A stretch of 64,000 bases of DNA from NCBI GenBank assembly GCA_942490645.1, contig CALNXN010000005.1, forward strand, positions 310,001-374,000, written 5' to 3'. This DNA comes from CALNXN01 sp942490645. GTDB lineage: Bacteria; Pseudomonadota; Alphaproteobacteria; Rhodobacterales; Rhodobacteraceae. The position numbers and the translations under genes are program-made. Shown here piece by piece: positions 9,061 to 17,422 of this stretch (its first letter is position 1; the number at the start of each line of letters is the position of its first letter). The notes under the pieces were generated by a model, which saw nothing but the letters and a program-made list of their open reading frames with translations, was not told where the DNA came from and made no database searches.

Positions 9061-9347
9061 GCGGCGCCCTCCACAACTATGATTGTGCTGGTTGCGGTAC
9101 GGTGACGGATTTTGGCCACCTCTTGATATTCGGGGTCGTGATACGCTGCCAGAGCAGCCTCATACGACGGAAATTCGATACAGACGTGCCGGCTTTCGGC
9201 GCTGCCTTCCATGACCTGAGACTGACCGCCGCGGATGACGAATTTGCCACCCAGACCGAGCAGGATCGGCGTATCGCGCTCCACATACTCTTTGTACGCT
9301 TCGGGGTCATTCACCGTGATATGGCCAATGATGTATCCTTTGGGCAT
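9057..9347 (-). CDS. DUF1330 family protein
   Basis: 96 residues. The sequence is typical of DUF1330, a small dimeric alpha/beta ferredoxin-like (Dabb-related) family. It starts GYIIGHITVNDPEAYKEY and carries the characteristic FPSYEAALAAYHDPEYQ block. The biochemical function of the family is not established. Here it is embedded in a polyamine-type ABC operon between the binding protein and the large permease, and it shares its stop with the permease start. That suggests a role connected with the substrate, perhaps its metabolism, but this is inference. Confidence 0.85.
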   Translation of the reverse strand: MPKGYIIGHITVNDPEAYKEYVERDTPILLGLGGKFVIRGGQSQVMEGSAESRHVCIEFPSYEAALAAYHDPEYQEVAKIRHRTATSTIIVVEGAA

Positions 9348-9373
9348 GGTCTTGGTCTCCGGGTTTTTGGGGT

Positions 9374-9397
9374 GGTGAGGGCCGCAAAGCCCTCACC
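9374..9397 (-). repeat. Stem-loop between binding-protein gene and DUF1330 gene
   Basis: A perfect 9-bp inverted repeat (GGTGAGGGC / GCCCTCACC) with a 6-nt loop lies 22 bp past the stop of the solute-binding-protein gene, inside the operon. The minus-strand RNA has no U-tract after it, so it is unlikely to be a full terminator. In binding-protein operons such hairpins often protect the upstream mRNA 3' end and raise binding-protein yield relative to permease. Confidence 0.6.
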
Positions 9398-9419
9398 GTT
9401 TGTCGTTCAAATTAGCCGC

Positions 9420-10526
9420 TTATTGCGACAGCCACGCCTGGAACTTGGCGTCGATGTCATCGCGGTAATCCGCCCAGAACTCGTAGTTATAAAGGAACGT
9501 GTTCTTGGCGTTTTCAGGATCGGTTGGCATGTGAGGTGCCATGTCGATGCCCAGTTCGGCGTGTTGGCCAACCAGCGGAGCGGACGACAGACGCGCCGGG
9601 CCGTAGCTGATATATTTGGCCTGATCCGCCAGACGCTGGGTGTCGGTGGCGAACATGATGTAGTCCAGCGCACGCGCTTGACGCTCTGGGCTCAGACCGG
9701 TTGGAATGATCCAGCCATCCAAGTCAAAGACCTGCGCGTCCCAAAGCATGGCGACGGGCTGTTTTTGCTCTTCGATGACCGAGAACAGACGTCCATTGTA
9801 GGTGGAACCCATGACAACTTCGCCATCCGCCAAAAGCTGGGGCGTGTCGGCGCCGGCTGACCACCAGATCACGTCGTCTTTGATTGTGGCAAGTTTATCA
9901 AGCGCTTGCTGTTGGCCTTCGTCCGTTTCCAGAACGTCATAGACATCGTCTTTGGCGACGCCGTCACAGATCAACGCCCATTCCATGTTGTTGATCGGGC
10001 GCTTTTCCAGAGCACGTTTGCCAGGGTAGGCTTCGGTGTCAAAAACCGCGCAGACAGACGTGGGGGGCGTGTCGCCAACCATGTCCGTGCGGTAGCCGAA
10101 TGTCGTGGAATAGACGATCTGTGGGATGAAGCAGTCACCGACCAGCAATTCACCGAAGTCTTCGGAGGCTGGCGTGCCATCAGGTGCTGCGGCCAGCATC
10201 GTGTCCGGGTCGATTTCCATTGCGAGACCTTCGTCGCAAAGACGCAACGCGTCCGCCGCGACAACGTCAACCACATCCCATGTGACATTGCCCGCTTCGT
10301 TCATGGCGCGCAGTTTGGATACGGCCTCGGCTGAGCTGTCATCGTTGATGATGTTGACGCCGGTCTTTTCCATGTAGGGGTCGTGATAGGCCAGTTGCTG
10401 CGACTTGGAGTAAGCGCCGCCCCAGCTGACGATCGTCATTTCGTTGGCCATGTGGCCATCAGCAACGGCGAAACCGGCGGCTACTGTAAGCGCGGTTGTT
10501 GCCATAAGCGTTTTGGTCAGTTTCAT
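9420..10526 (-). CDS. Periplasmic polyamine-type solute-binding protein (PotD/PotF family)
   Basis: 368 residues with a Sec signal peptide (MKLTKTLMATTALTVAAGFAVA, predicted cleavage before DGH). The mature N terminus MTIVSWGGAYSKSQ is typical of the spermidine/putrescine-binding cluster of type II binding proteins. The ATG at 10526 is preferred over one 15 bases upstream because GGGAG precedes it at correct spacing. It delivers substrate to the two downstream permeases. The 109 bp gap after the ATPase gene contains another inverted repeat (GAGGCTG 10562-10568 / CAGCCTC 10587-10593). The exact ligand is unknown. Confidence 0.9.
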   Translation of the reverse strand: MKLTKTLMATTALTVAAGFAVADGHMANEMTIVSWGGAYSKSQQLAYHDPYMEKTGVNIINDDSSAEAVSKLRAMNEAGNVTWDVVDVVAADALRLCDEGLAMEIDPDTMLAAAPDGTPASEDFGELLVGDCFIPQIVYSTTFGYRTDMVGDTPPTSVCAVFDTEAYPGKRALEKRPINNMEWALICDGVAKDDVYDVLETDEGQQQALDKLATIKDDVIWWSAGADTPQLLADGEVVMGSTYNGRLFSVIEEQKQPVAMLWDAQVFDLDGWIIPTGLSPERQARALDYIMFATDTQRLADQAKYISYGPARLSSAPLVGQHAELGIDMAPHMPTDPENAKNTFLYNYEFWADYRDDIDAKFQAWLSQ

Positions 10527-10635
10527 TTGGTAGTCTCCCATTTACGTGCCCGTTTGGTCTTGAGGCTGCGATGACGGGCTTGATCACAGCCTCTGTTGGA
10601 TCGCGCCGGGTGAGTGACCGGAGCGATAACTCTGC

Positions 10636-11736
10636 CTACGCGTCCAACGCGCGGCAATCTTCTGCCAGCCAGCCGATTTCAATCTGCTGACCGGGTTTGA
10701 GCCGAACCTGATCCGGCGCGTTGCGGGTTTTGATGACGAAATCATCAGTTCCGGCCACACGCAGGCGGGTGCGGAAAATGTCGCCCATATAAATAAACTC
10801 CAGCACTTCCGCCTTGAGCGTATGCGCCCCTTCGCTGAGCCGGTCCTTGTTGTATTCCACACGTTCGGGACGGATCGACACACGGGTGCGTTCGCCAGGC
10901 TGGCTGACGTTGATTGGTTTGGCGTCAATAAGGCCGCCACCATCTAGCTGCACAACCGCAAGCCCGTTTTTGATCTCTTTGACCACGCCCTCAAGGGTGT
11001 TGTTTTCACCAATGAACTGAGCAACGAAACTGTTTTCCGGCTCTTCATAAAGCTTGTCGGGTGGCGCGAGTTGCTGGATGCGACCGTCGTCAAACACGGC
11101 AACACGGTCGGACATAGTCAGCGCTTCGGTCTGGTCGTGGGTCACGTAGACCACGGTGATACCAAGCTCGTGCGCGAGGTTGGTGATCTCGAACTGGAGG
11201 GTTTCGCGCAGCTGTTTGTCGAGCGCGCCAAGGGGTTCGTCCATCAAAACCAACTCGGGCTCGAACACCAAAGCGCGGGCCAGCGCGATGCGTTGCTGCT
11301 GCCCACCTGAAAGCTGTGCAGGACGGCGCCCGCCAAAGGCACCCATCTGAACCATATCGAGGGCGTTCTTGACCTTTTCTTCACGGTCGGATTTGCCGAT
11401 CTTGCGAACCTCAAGCGGGAACGCGAGGTTTTCGGCCACCGTCATGTGCGGAAACAAGGCATAGTTCTGAAAGACCATGCCGATCCCGCGCTTGTGCGGT
11501 GGGATATTGTTGATCGAGACCCCATCAAGACGAATGTCACCATGCGTCGCGGTTTCAAAACCCGCCAGCATCATCAGGCAAGTGGTTTTTCCGGAACCGG
11601 ATGGGCCAAGCATCGTGAGAAACTCGCCCTTGGGCATGGAAAGGTTGAGGTCTTTGACGACGAGCAGTTCGCCGTCGTAGCTTTTTTGCACGCGATCAAA
11701 TTCGACGAACGCGTCGTTGCTTGCAGTATCGGCCAA
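10636..11736 (-). CDS. Polyamine-type ABC transporter ATP-binding protein (PotA-like)
   Basis: 366 residues. Walker A is GPSGSGKT (44-51), Q-loop FQNYALFP, signature LSGGQQQR, Walker B LVLMDEPLGALD and H-loop VTHDQTEA. A C-terminal TOBE-type domain follows from about residue 240. The only plausible start is TTG at 11736, preceded by GGGGAGCC; no ATG or GTG lies nearby. It is the first gene of the minus-strand importer operon, ahead of the binding protein, DUF1330 and both permeases. Confidence 0.93.
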   Translation of the reverse strand: MADTASNDAFVEFDRVQKSYDGELLVVKDLNLSMPKGEFLTMLGPSGSGKTTCLMMLAGFETATHGDIRLDGVSINNIPPHKRGIGMVFQNYALFPHMTVAENLAFPLEVRKIGKSDREEKVKNALDMVQMGAFGGRRPAQLSGGQQQRIALARALVFEPELVLMDEPLGALDKQLRETLQFEITNLAHELGITVVYVTHDQTEALTMSDRVAVFDDGRIQQLAPPDKLYEEPENSFVAQFIGENNTLEGVVKEIKNGLAVVQLDGGGLIDAKPINVSQPGERTRVSIRPERVEYNKDRLSEGAHTLKAEVLEFIYMGDIFRTRLRVAGTDDFVIKTRNAPDQVRLKPGQQIEIGWLAEDCRALDA

Positions 11737-11913
11737 AATTGGCTCCCCGTTTGAACTGGCGGTTTTCCGCGCTTGTTGGCGAGTAGACTAACATCACCCA
11801 CCGGGAGGGGCGCAAGGCGATATCCTGCTTGCATCGCAATTCCGCCCAAAAGGAGTGCGATTCACTGATTTTGCAGTAATAACAGGCGAATGTTCTGCTG
11901 AATCCATGTGCAC

Positions 11914-13311
11914 TCAGGACGCTGAGCGCAACAAATCCTGTTCTTTCGCCTGCGCATACGCCTCGTCCAGCGCCCTGCGGGCGCGTTTTACAAGGATCGA
12001 GATCTCTTCCGGCGTGATAACGAGCGGGGGCGAAACGATCATGCGATCACCGACATGTCGCATCACCAGATCGTTGGCAAAACACCGTTCGCGCGTCATG
12101 TAACCCAGCGTGCCGGCCTCCGCTGCGAAACGTGCGCGGCTTTCTTTGTGCGGGGTGAGCGGCAGTGACGCCATCATGCCCTTGATCGACAGATCGCCAA
12201 CCATCGGATGGTCCGTCAGGCTTTGCAGACCCTCCTGCAGGGCGGGCGCAGCGACGGTGCGGACATGGTCCAAAATGTCTTCATCTTGCAGAATGCGCAG
12301 GTTTTCCAAGGCAACTGCGGCGGCCACGGGATGTCCGGAATAGGTGTAGCCGTGATTGAATTCACAGGCGTTGATCACTTCGGCCACAGCGTCACTGACG
12401 ATTGATCCGCCGATGGGCTGATAACCAGAGCTGAGGCCCTTGGCGATGGTCATGATGTCGGGGCGGATGCCCATCGTTTCCGAACCGAACCAGTTTCCGG
12501 TACGTCCGAACCCGCAAATCACCTCGTCGGCGATCAGCAAGATGTCGTAAGTGTCACAGATGCGCTGAATTTCTGGCCAATAGCTGTCGGGCGGGACGAT
12601 GACGCCGCCAGCCCCCTGCACAGGCTCCGCGATGAAGGCAGCGACACTGTCTTCACCCAGTTCAAGGATTTTCGCTTCAAGTTCCTGCGCGCGCGCCAAA
12701 CCGAAGGCTTCTGGGGTCATATCGCCACCCTCGGCCCACCAATCGGGTTGGTTGATATGATGAATGCCCGGAATCGGCAGGCCACCCTGCGCGTGCATCG
12801 CAGTCATGCCACCCAAGCTGCCGGACCCAACGGATGAGCCGTGATACGCGTTTTTCCGGCTGATGATATGCGACTTTTCCGGCTTGCCCTTTTGCGCCCA
12901 GTAGGTCCGAACCATGCGAATGTTGGTGTCATTCGCCTCGGATCCCGAGCCTGCAAAGAACACGTGATTTAGATGCGCTGGCGCCAGTTTGGCAATCTCT
13001 TGTGACAAAGCGATCGCCGGCACATGCGTCGTCATGAAGAACGTATTGTAGTAAGGCAGTTCCAGCATTTGCCGGGCAGCGACATCCGCCATTTCCTGAC
13101 GGCCGTAGCCTATGTTGACGCACCACAACCCGGCCATGCCATCCAGAATTTCGTGTCCATCGCTGTCGGTAAGATACACACCCTTGGCGCGGGTGATCAC
13201 GCGCGCCCCACGTGTGGCCAACTGGTCGTTGGTTGTGAACGGATGCATGTGGTGTGCGGCGTCAAGCGCCTGCAATTCAGCCGTAGGAAGATGGTTTGTA
13301 ATCGCGGGCAT
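11914..13311 (-). CDS. Class III pyridoxal-phosphate aminotransferase (putrescine/omega-amino acid:pyruvate type)
   Basis: 465 residues. Fold-type I aminotransferase with the PLP-lysine Lys291 in TIAKGLSSGYQPIGG and the cofactor Asp262 in ADEVICGFGRTG. The phosphate-cup sequence GSGSEANDTNIRM is also present. Overall it resembles SpuC-like putrescine-pyruvate and beta-alanine-pyruvate transaminases, which remove the terminal amino group of diamines. Lying between two polyamine importers and behind the GntR gene, it probably degrades the imported substrate. The ATG at 13311 has AGGTG upstream; an upstream in-frame start lacks support. Confidence 0.88.
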   Translation of the reverse strand: MPAITNHLPTAELQALDAAHHMHPFTTNDQLATRGARVITRAKGVYLTDSDGHEILDGMAGLWCVNIGYGRQEMADVAARQMLELPYYNTFFMTTHVPAIALSQEIAKLAPAHLNHVFFAGSGSEANDTNIRMVRTYWAQKGKPEKSHIISRKNAYHGSSVGSGSLGGMTAMHAQGGLPIPGIHHINQPDWWAEGGDMTPEAFGLARAQELEAKILELGEDSVAAFIAEPVQGAGGVIVPPDSYWPEIQRICDTYDILLIADEVICGFGRTGNWFGSETMGIRPDIMTIAKGLSSGYQPIGGSIVSDAVAEVINACEFNHGYTYSGHPVAAAVALENLRILQDEDILDHVRTVAAPALQEGLQSLTDHPMVGDLSIKGMMASLPLTPHKESRARFAAEAGTLGYMTRERCFANDLVMRHVGDRMIVSPPLVITPEEISILVKRARRALDEAYAQAKEQDLLRSAS

Positions 13312-13365
13312 AAGGCACCTGTAAATGGGCAGCAAAAAGGGCGGATTCGGTGACGCCAAACAATA

Positions 13366-13376
13366 TGATCAAATTC
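13366..13376. promoter_or_regulatory. Candidate GntR operator copy 1 (TGATCAAATTC)
   Basis: The 11-mer TGATCAAATTC lies 55 bp upstream of the aminotransferase start, in the gap after the GntR gene. The identical 11-mer occurs at 14186-14196 between gntR and the potF-like gene. Its core TGATCA is palindromic. Shared presence at both target promoters suggests autoregulated control by the adjacent regulator; that is inference. Confidence 0.4.
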
Positions 13377-13400
13377 TTTGGTGTCAATCGAATCGGTTGT

Positions 13401-14087
13401 CTAGTCAGGATTTGGCAAGGCCGCTCGAACCTGAACCATGCCCTGTGCGACGTCGTCCGACATTGCCTGTGCCGCCGCAATCGCATCTGCGTTGCGCAAT
13501 GCTTCAAGCAGATCAGCGTGCTTGTCCGGCAGGTTAAGCGTCCCGAAACGGCCACAAACCACGCGCAGACTCGGGCCAAAGCGCAGCCACATTCGGTCGA
13601 CGGTAGCGGCGAGAATCGGGGCCTGCGCCGCCGTGTTCAGACAGGCGTGGAATTGATAGTTGTGCATCAGATACCCCGAGATGTCTCCGTTTTCGATCGC
13701 CAAATTAAGTGCATTGTCCTGCCGGATCAGATCATCAAGCAGCGCCTCGGTGACGAAACCTGTAGCAAGGCGCGCCAATTCTGGTTCCAAGGATTGCCTA
13801 ATAAATTCAAGCTCATCCACGCAAGACGGCGTGAGTTCGGGCACGAATATGCGCCGATTGCCCAGCATGTCCAGAGCGCCCTCTGACGTTAGGCGACGGA
13901 TGGCTTCACGCACGGGCGTCATCCCCGCACCCAATTCGGCAACCAACCCTTGAATGGTCACTTGTTGACCTGGCGCGATGTCGCCAAACAATATGCGTTC
14001 GCGCAATGCTTCATAGACCGATTGGTGCGCCGGGGGATTTGCATTGTGTTCTGAGTTGAGAGGTGCTGGATTTCTGAGCAATTGCAT
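13401..14087 (-). CDS. GntR-family transcriptional regulator, FadR/FCD subfamily
   Basis: 228 residues. Residues about 18-80 form a winged helix-turn-helix (VYEALRERILFGDIAPGQ, then MTPVREAIRRLTSEG). The all-helical C-terminal FCD ligand domain follows; its likely metal ligands include the histidines in NYQFHACL and near DKHADLLEA. The ATG at 14087 (GAGAG upstream) removes an unconvincing 37-residue extension. It is divergent from the potF-potG-potH-potI-puuB operon and upstream of the aminotransferase in the same direction, so it is the natural candidate regulator of both. Confidence 0.9.
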   Translation of the reverse strand: MQLLRNPAPLNSEHNANPPAHQSVYEALRERILFGDIAPGQQVTIQGLVAELGAGMTPVREAIRRLTSEGALDMLGNRRIFVPELTPSCVDELEFIRQSLEPELARLATGFVTEALLDDLIRQDNALNLAIENGDISGYLMHNYQFHACLNTAAQAPILAATVDRMWLRFGPSLRVVCGRFGTLNLPDKHADLLEALRNADAIAAAQAMSDDVAQGMVQVRAALPNPD

Positions 14088-14185
14088 CGCGTCTCTCTTC
14101 TGTGTTTCTGCGCAGCGAATGGCAGTGCTTGCGTGTCTTGGTGCTGCATGAAAACATAAAGCATCTTGCCGAGACAGGCAAAACT

Positions 14186-14196
14186 TGATCAAATTC
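14186..14196. promoter_or_regulatory. Candidate GntR operator copy 2 (TGATCAAATTC)
   Basis: This is the second exact copy of the 11-mer found before the aminotransferase gene. Extended by one base it contains the palindrome TTGATCAA. It sits in the 153 bp divergent region between gntR and the potF-like gene, 45 bp upstream of the latter's start. Confidence 0.4.
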
Positions 14197-14201
14197 ATCT
14201 A

Positions 14202-14220
14202 AGCCGGGATCAACCCGGCT
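14202..14220 (+). repeat. Inverted repeat in the potF leader
   Basis: A 7-bp perfect stem (AGCCGGG / CCCGGCT) with a 5-nt loop ends 20 bp before the potF-like ATG, just upstream of its GGGAG Shine-Dalgarno. It could be a second operator or a leader hairpin. No riboswitch class is recognisable. Confidence 0.4.
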
Positions 14221-14240
14221 GGATAAAACGGGAGTATATA

Positions 14241-15323
14241 ATGAAGCATCTGATGCTGAGCACGGCCGTTATGGCCTTCGCGGCCACGTCAGTGGCTGCA
14301 GATGAAGTACGGGTCTACAATTGGTCCGACTACATTGACGAAGCCCTCTTGGAGAAGTTCGAAACCGAAACCGGCATTAAGTTGATCTATGATGTCTTTG
14401 ACAGCAATGAAGTGCTGGAAACAAAAATGCTGGCAGGCGGTTCAGGGTATGACGTGGTCGTACCGTCGGGCACCTTCCTGCAGCGCCAGATCACCGCAGG
14501 TGCGTTCCAAAAGCTGGACAGGTCGAAACTGTCCAACATTGATAATATGTGGGATGCAGTGGAAGAGCGGACATCGCAGTACGACCCCGGCAACGAGTTT
14601 TCCATCAACTATATGTGGGGCACGACTGGTATCGGTGTGAATGTCGGCAAGGTTCAAGAGATCTTGGGCGCGGATGCACCGATGGGTTCGCTTGAACTGA
14701 TCTTCAACCCGGACAACATGGCGAAACTGGCGGAGTGTGGCGTGCACTTCCTCGATGCGCCGACAGAAATGATTCCGGCCGCGTTGAAATACATCGGTGA
14801 AGACCCTGATAGCCACGACCCGGACGTCATCGCCAAGACAGAGCCGATTTTGATGGGTGTGCGCCCGTACATCCAAAAGTTCCACAGCTCCGAATACATC
14901 AACGCCTTGGCGAATGGCGACATTTGCGTGGCGTTCGGCTGGTCCGGCGACATTCTGCAAGCCCGCGACCGTGCTGCAGAGGCCGACAATGGCGTTGAGA
15001 TTGCCTACAATGCACCCAGCGAAGGCGCATTGATGTGGTTTGACCAAATGGCCATTCCGGTGGACGCGCCCAACCCCGAAGCGGCTCATGTCTTCCTGAA
15101 CTTCATTATGGATGCGCAGAACATGGCGCAGGCGTCGAACTACGTCTACTACGCCAATGGCAACGCGGCTTCGAAAGAGTTCCTTGTTGAAGACGTGATC
15201 GGTGACCCGGCGATTTATCCGGACGATGAAACCGTGGAAAACCTCTATACCACAACGCCTTGGGACCCTCGCGTTCAGCGGACAGTCACGCGGATGTGGA
15301 CTAAAATCAAATCGGGCACCTGA
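14241..15323 (+). CDS. potF: Periplasmic putrescine/polyamine-binding protein (PotF-like)
   Basis: 360 residues with a signal peptide (MKHLMLSTAVMAFAATSVAA). The mature start DEVRVYNWSDYIDEALLEKF is a textbook PotF/PotD opening. Further family blocks are YDVVVPSGTFLQRQ, NYMWGTTGIGVN and EGALMWFDQMAIP; the last contains acidic and aromatic residues of the kind that bind diamine nitrogens in this family. The ATG at 14241 has GGGAG six bases upstream. First gene of a five-gene operon, followed by its own partial terminator. Confidence 0.93.
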   Translation: MKHLMLSTAVMAFAATSVAADEVRVYNWSDYIDEALLEKFETETGIKLIYDVFDSNEVLETKMLAGGSGYDVVVPSGTFLQRQITAGAFQKLDRSKLSNIDNMWDAVEERTSQYDPGNEFSINYMWGTTGIGVNVGKVQEILGADAPMGSLELIFNPDNMAKLAECGVHFLDAPTEMIPAALKYIGEDPDSHDPDVIAKTEPILMGVRPYIQKFHSSEYINALANGDICVAFGWSGDILQARDRAAEADNGVEIAYNAPSEGALMWFDQMAIPVDAPNPEAAHVFLNFIMDAQNMAQASNYVYYANGNAASKEFLVEDVIGDPAIYPDDETVENLYTTTPWDPRVQRTVTRMWTKIKSGT

Positions 15324-15337
15324 CAAAGCCTGTGAAA

Positions 15338-15365
15338 AGCGGGGTCCAACGACCTCGCTTTTTTT
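15338..15365 (+). terminator. Intrinsic terminator or attenuator after the binding-protein gene
   Basis: An 8-bp stem (AGCGGGGT / ACCTCGCT, one G-U pair) with a 6-nt loop is followed by a run of seven T. It lies 15 bp after the potF-like stop and 33 bp before the ATPase gene. Partial read-through would give excess binding protein over transporter, a common arrangement. Confidence 0.8.
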
Positions 15366-15398
15366 CTTGTGTGATCCTCAAAGTCCAAAGGATATCGC

Positions 15399-16526
15399 GT
15401 GGACCAAACCGTTTTTGCCCCTTGGGATGACCCGCAGCAAAAGCCGTTGATACGGTTTGAAAATGTAACCAAGCGCTTTGGCGATTTCGTCGCAATTGAT
15501 GATCTGACCTTGGATATTTTCGAGCAGGAATTCTTCGCGCTGCTTGGCCCTTCCGGCTGTGGCAAGACCACGATGATGCGCATGTTGGCGGGATTTGAAG
15601 CGCCCACCGAAGGGCTGATCGAATTGGCTGGTCAAGACATCGCGCCCGTGCCCCCGAACAAGCGGGCCGTGAACATGATGTTCCAGTCCTATGCACTTTT
15701 CCCGCATTTGACAGTCTACGAAAATATCGCCTTTGGCCTGCGGCGCGGCAACATGGCTGCGGCGCAGATCGATGAGCGCGTCGCGGAAATGCTCAAGCTG
15801 ACACGTTTGGAGAAATTCGCACGTCGCAAGCCGCATCAGATCAGTGGGGGACAACGTCAGCGGGTGGCTTTGGCGCGGTCTCTGGCGAAGGCGCCTAAAC
15901 TGCTGTTACTGGACGAGCCGTTGGGCGCGCTGGATGCCAAGTTGCGGCAGGCCACGCAGTTTGAACTGATGGACATCCAGGAAAAGACGGGCACGACATT
16001 TGTCATCGTGACCCATGATCAGGAAGAGGCGATGACCGTCGCCAGCCGGGTGGCTGTTATGGATGAGGGTCGGATCATTCAGGTGGCTACACCGGAGCGG
16101 ATTTATGAAGTGCCGGAATCCGTCTATGTTGCTGATTTCATTGGTGATGTGAACATCATTGACGGTACGGCAAAAGCCGTGGGCAAAGGTCTCTACGCCG
16201 TTGCATGGTCGGATGGACAACCGCCGTTTCAGGCCGCGACGGAGCATGAGTTCACCGACGGGCAGGCGTGCCATCTGGCGCTGCGGCCCGAAAAGGTGGC
16301 CATCAGCGCCGAACGACCCCAAGACGCAGATAATGCGGTGCAGGGCAAAGTGCTCGACATCGCGTATCTGGGCAACCTGAGCACCTACCACGTTGAATTG
16401 CCCGGCGGCCAAATCGTTAAGGCACAGACGGCCAACACGCGCCGTATTTCACGCCGGAGCTTCACGTGGGAAGATCAGGTATGGGTAAGTTGGACCGCCA
16501 CAGCGGGGGTGTTGCTGGATAAATGA
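15399..16526 (+). CDS. potG: Putrescine-type ABC transporter ATP-binding protein (PotG-like)
   Basis: 375 residues. Walker A is GPSGCGKT (50-57), Q-loop FQSYALFP, signature ISGGQRQR, Walker B LLLLDEPLGALD and H-loop VTHDQEEA, with a C-terminal TOBE domain. The start is GTG at 15399 with AAAGGA upstream. Its stop overlaps the next start (ATGA), so translation is coupled to the first permease. Confidence 0.93.
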   Translation: MDQTVFAPWDDPQQKPLIRFENVTKRFGDFVAIDDLTLDIFEQEFFALLGPSGCGKTTMMRMLAGFEAPTEGLIELAGQDIAPVPPNKRAVNMMFQSYALFPHLTVYENIAFGLRRGNMAAAQIDERVAEMLKLTRLEKFARRKPHQISGGQRQRVALARSLAKAPKLLLLDEPLGALDAKLRQATQFELMDIQEKTGTTFVIVTHDQEEAMTVASRVAVMDEGRIIQVATPERIYEVPESVYVADFIGDVNIIDGTAKAVGKGLYAVAWSDGQPPFQAATEHEFTDGQACHLALRPEKVAISAERPQDADNAVQGKVLDIAYLGNLSTYHVELPGGQIVKAQTANTRRISRRSFTWEDQVWVSWTATAGVLLDK

Positions 16527-17422
16527 GCGCACGGGCTGGCATAAACTGGGGTCGGTTGGGGTTGATATTTGTGCCCTACGCTTGGTTGTTGGCGCTGTTT
16601 TTGATCCCGTTTGTGATCGTTTTCAAAATTTCGCTGTCGGACATCGCGCTGGCTATTCCGCCCTACACTCCTACGTTGAGCGATGGTTTTGTCCAGTTTT
16701 TCGCGGCTCTGGATTTTGAGAATTTCGTATTCCTGACCACGGATGATCTCTATTGGCGCGCCTACCTCAGCAGTCTGGGCATCGCGCTGATTTCGACCAT
16801 TCTAACGCTTTTCGTGGGCTACCCAGTCGCCTATGCAATGGCGCGCGCGCCCGAAGAATGGCGTGCAACACTGATGATGCTGGTGATCCTGCCCTTCTGG
16901 ACCAGCTTTTTGATCAGGGTGTACGCGTGGATGGGTATCCTTAGCCAGGAAGGATTTCTCAACCAAGCGCTTCTGTGGACTGGCTTGATTTCCGAACCAT
17001 TGACGATTTTGAACACCACGGCGGCCGTCTACATCGGGATTGTTTATACTTATCTGCCCTTCATGATCCTGCCAATTTATGCTGCACTCGACAGACTGGA
17101 TGGTTCGTTGATCGAAGCCGCCGAAGATCTGGGGTGTTCGCGCCTGCAAGCGTTTTGGTTGGTGACGATTCCACTATCCAAAAACGGCATCATCGCGGGT
17201 AGCTTCTTGGTGTTTATTCCGGCGCTGGGCGAATTCGTGATCCCGTCTCTGCTCGGGGGCTCCGGCACATTGATGATCGGCAAAGTGCTTTGGGAGGAAT
17301 TCTTCAACAACCGTGATTGGCCGGTGGCGAGTGCCGTTGCTGTCGTCTTGCTGCTTATCCTGATCATCCCGATCATTCTGTTTCAGCGCAACCAGCAAAA
17401 ACAGCAGGAGGCAGAAGGATGA
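16523..17422 (+). CDS. potH: Putrescine-type ABC transporter permease (PotH-like)
   Basis: 299 residues, normal length for PotH/PotB. Six hydrophobic segments are visible, starting with an N-terminal helix ALFLIPFVIVFKISL. The EAA loop is AAEDLGCSRLQAFWLVTIP. It is translationally coupled on both sides by 4-bp ATGA overlaps. Unlike the PotB-like protein of the neighbouring importer, it has no large periplasmic insertion. Confidence 0.92.
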   Translation: MSARAGINWGRLGLIFVPYAWLLALFLIPFVIVFKISLSDIALAIPPYTPTLSDGFVQFFAALDFENFVFLTTDDLYWRAYLSSLGIALISTILTLFVGYPVAYAMARAPEEWRATLMMLVILPFWTSFLIRVYAWMGILSQEGFLNQALLWTGLISEPLTILNTTAAVYIGIVYTYLPFMILPIYAALDRLDGSLIEAAEDLGCSRLQAFWLVTIPLSKNGIIAGSFLVFIPALGEFVIPSLLGGSGTLMIGKVLWEEFFNNRDWPVASAVAVVLLLILIIPIILFQRNQQKQQEAEG

